Assembly (NCBI RefSeq): GCF_021462285.1
Contig: NZ_CP082787.1
Location: 4,712,001-4,776,000 of the forward strand
From: Serratia entomophila
GTDB lineage: Bacteria > Pseudomonadota > Gammaproteobacteria > Enterobacterales > Enterobacteriaceae
DNA length: 64,000 nt
Direction: 5' to 3'
Below the pieces are notes generated by a model. The model had not been told where the DNA came from. It made no database searches and saw only the letters and a list, made by a program, of their open reading frames with translations. Positions 61,170-64,000 of the stretch are shown piece after piece; the stretch's first letter is position 1, and the number at the start of each line of letters is the position of its first letter. The position numbers were made by a program, and so were the translations under genes.

Positions 61170-61185
61170 TGTGACCACAGTCACA
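61170..61185. promoter_or_regulatory. Perfect CRP-type palindrome
   Basis: TGTGA-CCACAG-TCACA equals the CRP consensus in both half-sites. It lies about 190 bp upstream of the fdoG ATG and about 250 bp upstream of sodA. Which gene it serves is not decided. Confidence 0.65.
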
Positions 61186-61336
61186 TCTTCTCCCTGCCGC
61201 CTGCCGCACGATACCTACAGTATAGAGATTAACCAAAAACCCGCAGGAGGCGTGGGGCAAATAGAGCTGTGCCGAGAGACATCAGGCGGTTGCCTTCCCT
61301 TCTCCGCGCAGTTAACCACACTCTTAGTAGGGCATT

Positions 61337-61372
61337 GATAATCATTTTCAATATCATTTAATTAACTATAAT
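61337..61372 (+). promoter_or_regulatory. sodA promoter with overlapping Fur box
   Basis: GATAATCATTTTCAATATC (61337-61355) matches the 19-bp Fur box at 15 positions. TTTTCA (61345-61350) and TATAAT (61367-61372) are 16 bp apart. The Fur box covers the -35, giving iron repression as known for E. coli sodA. Confidence 0.7.
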
Positions 61373-61435
61373 GATCCGACTGCTTACGCGGTGCTCGCAC
61401 CTTGCGCCGCCCATACACCACTGGAGATGATGATT

Positions 61436-62056
61436 ATGAGTTATTCACTGCCATCCCTGCCGTACGCCTACGACGCACTGGAACCGCATTTCGACAAGCA
61501 GACGATGGAAATCCATCACACCAAACACCACCAGACTTACGTCAACAACGCCAACACCGTGCTGGAAGCCTACCCAGAGCTGACCAAATACAGCGTTGAA
61601 GAACTGATCCAGGATCTGGATAAAGTGCCAGCCGACAAGCGCACCTTCATGCGCAACAACGCCGGCGGCCACGCTAACCACAGTCTGTTCTGGAAAGGCC
61701 TGAAAACCGGCACCACCCTGGGCGGCGATCTGAAAGCGGCCATCGAGCGCGATTTCGGCAGCGTTGAGAAATTCCAGGAAGAGTTCGAGAAAGCGGCAGC
61801 CACCCGTTTCGGTTCCGGCTGGGCCTGGCTGGTGCTGAAAGGCGACAAACTGGCCGTGGTCTCTACCGCTAACCAGGACAGCCCGCTGATGGGCGAAGCC
61901 GTTGCCGGCGCTTCAGGCTTCCCAATCATTGGCCTGGACGTGTGGGAACACGCTTACTACCTGAAATATCAGAACAAACGCCCAGACTACATCAAGGCAT
62001 TCTGGAACGTGGTTAACTGGGACGAAGCCGCCGCACGCTTCGCCGCGAAGAAGTAA
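61436..62056 (+). CDS. sodA: Manganese superoxide dismutase
   Basis: This 206-residue cytoplasmic Mn-SOD starts [20 protein letters not shown]. Metal ligands are His27 (EIHHTKHH), the His of [10 protein letters not shown], and Asp and His in LDVWEHAYY. The NQDSPLMG motif with Gln is typical of Mn rather than Fe enzymes. I use ATG 61436 with GGAG upstream, giving the E. coli length. It is monocistronic with its own terminator. Confidence 0.97.
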   Translation: MSYSLPSLPYAYDALEPHFDKQTMEIHHTKHHQTYVNNANTVLEAYPELTKYSVEELIQDLDKVPADKRTFMRNNAGGHANHSLFWKGLKTGTTLGGDLKAAIERDFGSVEKFQEEFEKAAATRFGSGWAWLVLKGDKLAVVSTANQDSPLMGEAVAGASGFPIIGLDVWEHAYYLKYQNKRPDYIKAFWNVVNWDEAAARFAAKK

Positions 62057-62075
62057 TTCGCGCCATTCCCTGCAG

Positions 62076-62102
62076 ATGCCCGCTGATGCGGGCATTTTTT
62101 TG
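62076..62102 (+). terminator. Terminator of sodA
   Basis: The stem ATGCCCGC/GCGGGCAT has a 4-base loop and a run of seven T residues. Confidence 0.93.
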
Positions 62103-62179
62103 CCCAAAATCCGCTAAAGTTTGACCGCCCTTTGCCGATGGTTTGTTCAATTGACGTTCGCCCGAAAAGGAAAAACATT

Positions 62180-64000
62180 ATGGCGGCATTGCAAACATTG
62201 GCAGGAAAATTCACCCACCTCACCGTAGGTAAAAAGCTCGGCCTCGGCTTCTCGCTGATGCTGTTGCTGGCGATTATCATCGCCGGCACCGGGGCGCAGT
62301 ACCTGCACATCATCGAGTCCCGCTCCGATCGCATCGACTTCAGCAACCGGCTGAACGACGAGATCAATCAGGCCAAATATAACCGCGCGATGTTCGGCCA
62401 GACCTATAAGCCGGAATATCTGAAGAGCAACCGCGCCAACATCGAAAACGCCGTCAACCTGATCGGCCAGGGGCAAAACCTGGACTGGGACCCGCAGAGC
62501 CGCAAAGATCTGCAGCGCCTGGTGACGCTGATCGGTGAATACCAGCAGCAGCAAAACGCCTTCGAGCAGGCGGTAACGGCAAAAGACGCGGTGCGCCAAA
62601 GCTGGAACATGTCCGAGGTGCAGGCCAGCCTGAGCCAGGTCGAGCGCCAGCTCACCAACGGCGATCTGCAGCTGGCCTTTATCCAACTGAACCAAAAGCT
62701 GACCCAGGTGCGCTACGGTGCGCGCGGCCTGCTGTTGAGCCTGAGCCCGGAGTCCGAGGCGCCGCTGATCGCCGCTATCGATGAGGCGCGCGACGCCGCC
62801 GGCGCCCTGAGCCGCCGGGTCAGCGATGCGCAACGGCCCCAGCTGCAGCCGCTGCTGGCCGCACTCGACGATTACAAAAGCCGCATTGCCGCCTATCTGC
62901 CGGCCTATCAGCAGGAACAGCAGATCAGCCGGCAACTGGGCGAGCGCGCCCAACAGATCGGCACGCTGGTCAACGCCTTTATGCAGGATGAGCTGGCGCA
63001 AACCCATAACGACATCAATCTGGCGCAGTTGCAGATGGGCGTCACCACCCTGATAGCCATCATCGCCGGGGTGCTGATCGCCTGGCGCATCACGCTGCAA
63101 ATCACCCGCCCGCTGCACAGCACCCTGGCGATGGCGGAACGCATCGCCAACGGCGACCTGCGCCAGGCACAGACCAGCGACCGCCGCGACGAACTGGGCC
63201 AGTTGCTCAACGCGGTGGCGGCAATGAGCCAAAACCTGCGCGACATGATTGAGAAGATCCAGATGGGGGTCAGCCAGGTGTCCACCGCCGCGGCGGAGAT
63301 CGCCGCCGGCAATACCGACCTGTCTTCACGCACCGAGCAACAGGCGGCCGCGGTGGAAGAAACCGCCGCCAGCATGGAGCAGCTGACCGCCACGGTGAAA
63401 CAGAACGCCGACAACGCCCACCACGCCAACCAGCTGGCTACCGACGCTTCACAGACCGCACAACAGGGCGGCACGCTGGTGGAGAACGTGGTCAGCACCA
63501 TGCGCGATATTTCCAGCAGTTCTCAGCGTATCGCCGAAATTACCACCCTGATCAACGGCATTGCCTTCCAGACCAACATTCTTGCGCTCAACGCCGCAGT
63601 GGAAGCGGCGCGCGCCGGCGAACAGGGGCGCGGTTTCTCGGTGGTGGCCAGCGAGGTGCGCAATCTGGCGCAGCGCAGCGCCCAGGCGGCCAAAGAGATT
63701 GAAGGGCTGATCGCCGAATCGGTCAGCCGGGTGCAGACCGGCACCGAGCTGGTGGAGAACACCGGCAGCACCATGGAACAGATTGTCCGTTCGGTCACCC
63801 ACGTGCGCGACATCATGGCCGAGATCGCCGCCGCCTCCGACGAGCAGACGCGCGGCATCGCCCAGATTGGCCAGGCGATCGTCGAAATGGACCATACCAC
63901 CCAGCAGAACGCCGCGCTGGTGGAAGAGTCCGCCGCGGCCGCCGATTCGCTGGAGGAACAGGCGGAAATGCTGCTGCAGAGCGTCTCGGTATTCCGCCTG
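62180..64000 (+). CDS. Methyl-accepting chemotaxis protein (3' end cut by window)
   Basis: 607 residues are visible from ATG 62180 behind AAAAGGAA. The order is a short cytoplasmic tail, membrane segment 1 ([15 protein letters not shown]), a periplasmic four-helix ligand domain (about 40-290), membrane segment 2 ([16 protein letters not shown]), HAMP, and the cytoplasmic coiled coil. The hairpin tip [20 protein letters not shown] is conserved. Methylation helices flank it ([20 protein letters not shown]). Only the extreme C-terminus is missing, so presence of a CheR-binding tail cannot be judged. Ligand unknown. Confidence 0.94.
   Translation, partial: MAALQTLAGKFTHLTVGKKLGLGFSLMLLLAIIIAGTGAQYLHIIESRSDRIDFSNRLNDEINQAKYNRAMFGQTYKPEYLKSNRANIENAVNLIGQGQNLDWDPQSRKDLQRLVTLIGEYQQQQNAFEQAVTAKDAVRQSWNMSEVQASLSQVERQLTNGDLQLAFIQLNQKLTQVRYGARGLLLSLSPESEAPLIAAIDEARDAAGALSRRVSDAQRPQLQPLLAALDDYKSRIAAYLPAYQQEQQISRQLGERAQQIGTLVNAFMQDELAQTHNDINLAQLQMGVTTLIAIIAGVLIAWRITLQITRPLHSTLAMAERIANGDLRQAQTSDRRDELGQLLNAVAAMSQNLRDMIEKIQMGVSQVSTAAAEIAAGNTDLSSRTEQQAAAVEETAASMEQLTATVKQNADNAHHANQLATDASQTAQQGGTLVENVVSTMRDISSSSQRIAEITTLINGIAFQTNILALNAAVEAARAGEQGRGFSVVASEVRNLAQRSAQAAKEIEGLIAESVSRVQTGTELVENTGSTMEQIVRSVTHVRDIMAEIAAASDEQTRGIAQIGQAIVEMDHTTQQNAALVEESAAAADSLEEQAEMLLQSVSVFRL

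Larger units (their letters stand above)
60985..61435. promoter_or_regulatory. Divergent fdoG-sodA regulatory region
   Basis: This 451-bp region has no gene. From fdoG outward it holds the AAAGGAG ribosome site, an AT-rich TAATATTAT segment near 61089-61097, a perfect TGTGA-N6-TCACA palindrome (61170-61185), and near sodA a Fur-like box plus promoter. Expression of the two genes is probably tied to oxygen, iron and carbon status. Confidence 0.6.

Overview
The window is chromosomal DNA from a Serratia of the S. marcescens group. This follows from near-identity (recalled, not searched) of its 563-residue secreted chitinase to S. marcescens ChiA, the slaA-lipBCD locus (S-layer protein plus the Lip type I exporter) known from that species, the high-GC gene bodies, and typical enterobacterial genes: dpp, uhp, eptB, wecH, mdfA, selABC, fdo and sodA.

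Layout. 1-5.5 kb: dipeptide ABC transporter dppABCDF on the minus strand, dppF cut by the window edge. 6-8.4 kb: chiA, then tRNA-Pro(TGG) with a partial duplicate of its 3' end. 8.5-14 kb: sugar-phosphate sensing genes uhpABC (no uhpT beside them) and the lipopolysaccharide modifier eptB. 14-16 kb: organic peroxide pair ohr/ohrR and a small alarmone-hydrolase-like HD protein. 16-21 kb: beta-glucoside block (PTS permease, GH1 enzyme, OprB-type porin) behind a BglG-type antiterminator site, with no bglG in view. 21-25 kb: SDR/LysR pair, an epimerase and small membrane or exported proteins. 25.2-26.8 kb: phage/IS debris with an Ash/Icd-like region. 26.8-29.2 kb: AT-rich regulators (ToxR-like plus FidL-like, and LuxR-like). 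29.2-36.9 kb: lipD, lipC, lipB and slaA, read slaA to lipD. 36.9-39.8 kb: AT-rich leader, small exported protein, IS scars, a dead integrase and selC (tRNA-Sec). 39.9-49 kb: esterase, MFS/LysR pair, orphan xylB, a Tat-exported amidohydrolase, an isochorismatase, a GlxA-type regulator and wecH. 49-55 kb: an ERIC repeat, mdfA, selB, selA, yibF and a DcrB-like lipoprotein. 55-62 kb: fdhE, fdoI, fdoH and the selenoprotein gene fdoG, divergent from sodA. 62-64 kb: a chemoreceptor cut by the window end.

Functional links. The selenocysteine machinery (selC tRNA, SelA, SelB) lies within about 21 kb of its client FdoG, whose in-frame UGA codon and downstream hairpin are visible. SlaA and LipBCD form a secretion unit: substrate, ABC protein, membrane fusion protein and outer-membrane channel. 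Two unrelated regulator units follow it directly and may control it (inference). The most unusual stretches are 25.2-29.2 kb and 36.9-39.8 kb, where composition drops to AT-rich and mobile-element scars cluster.
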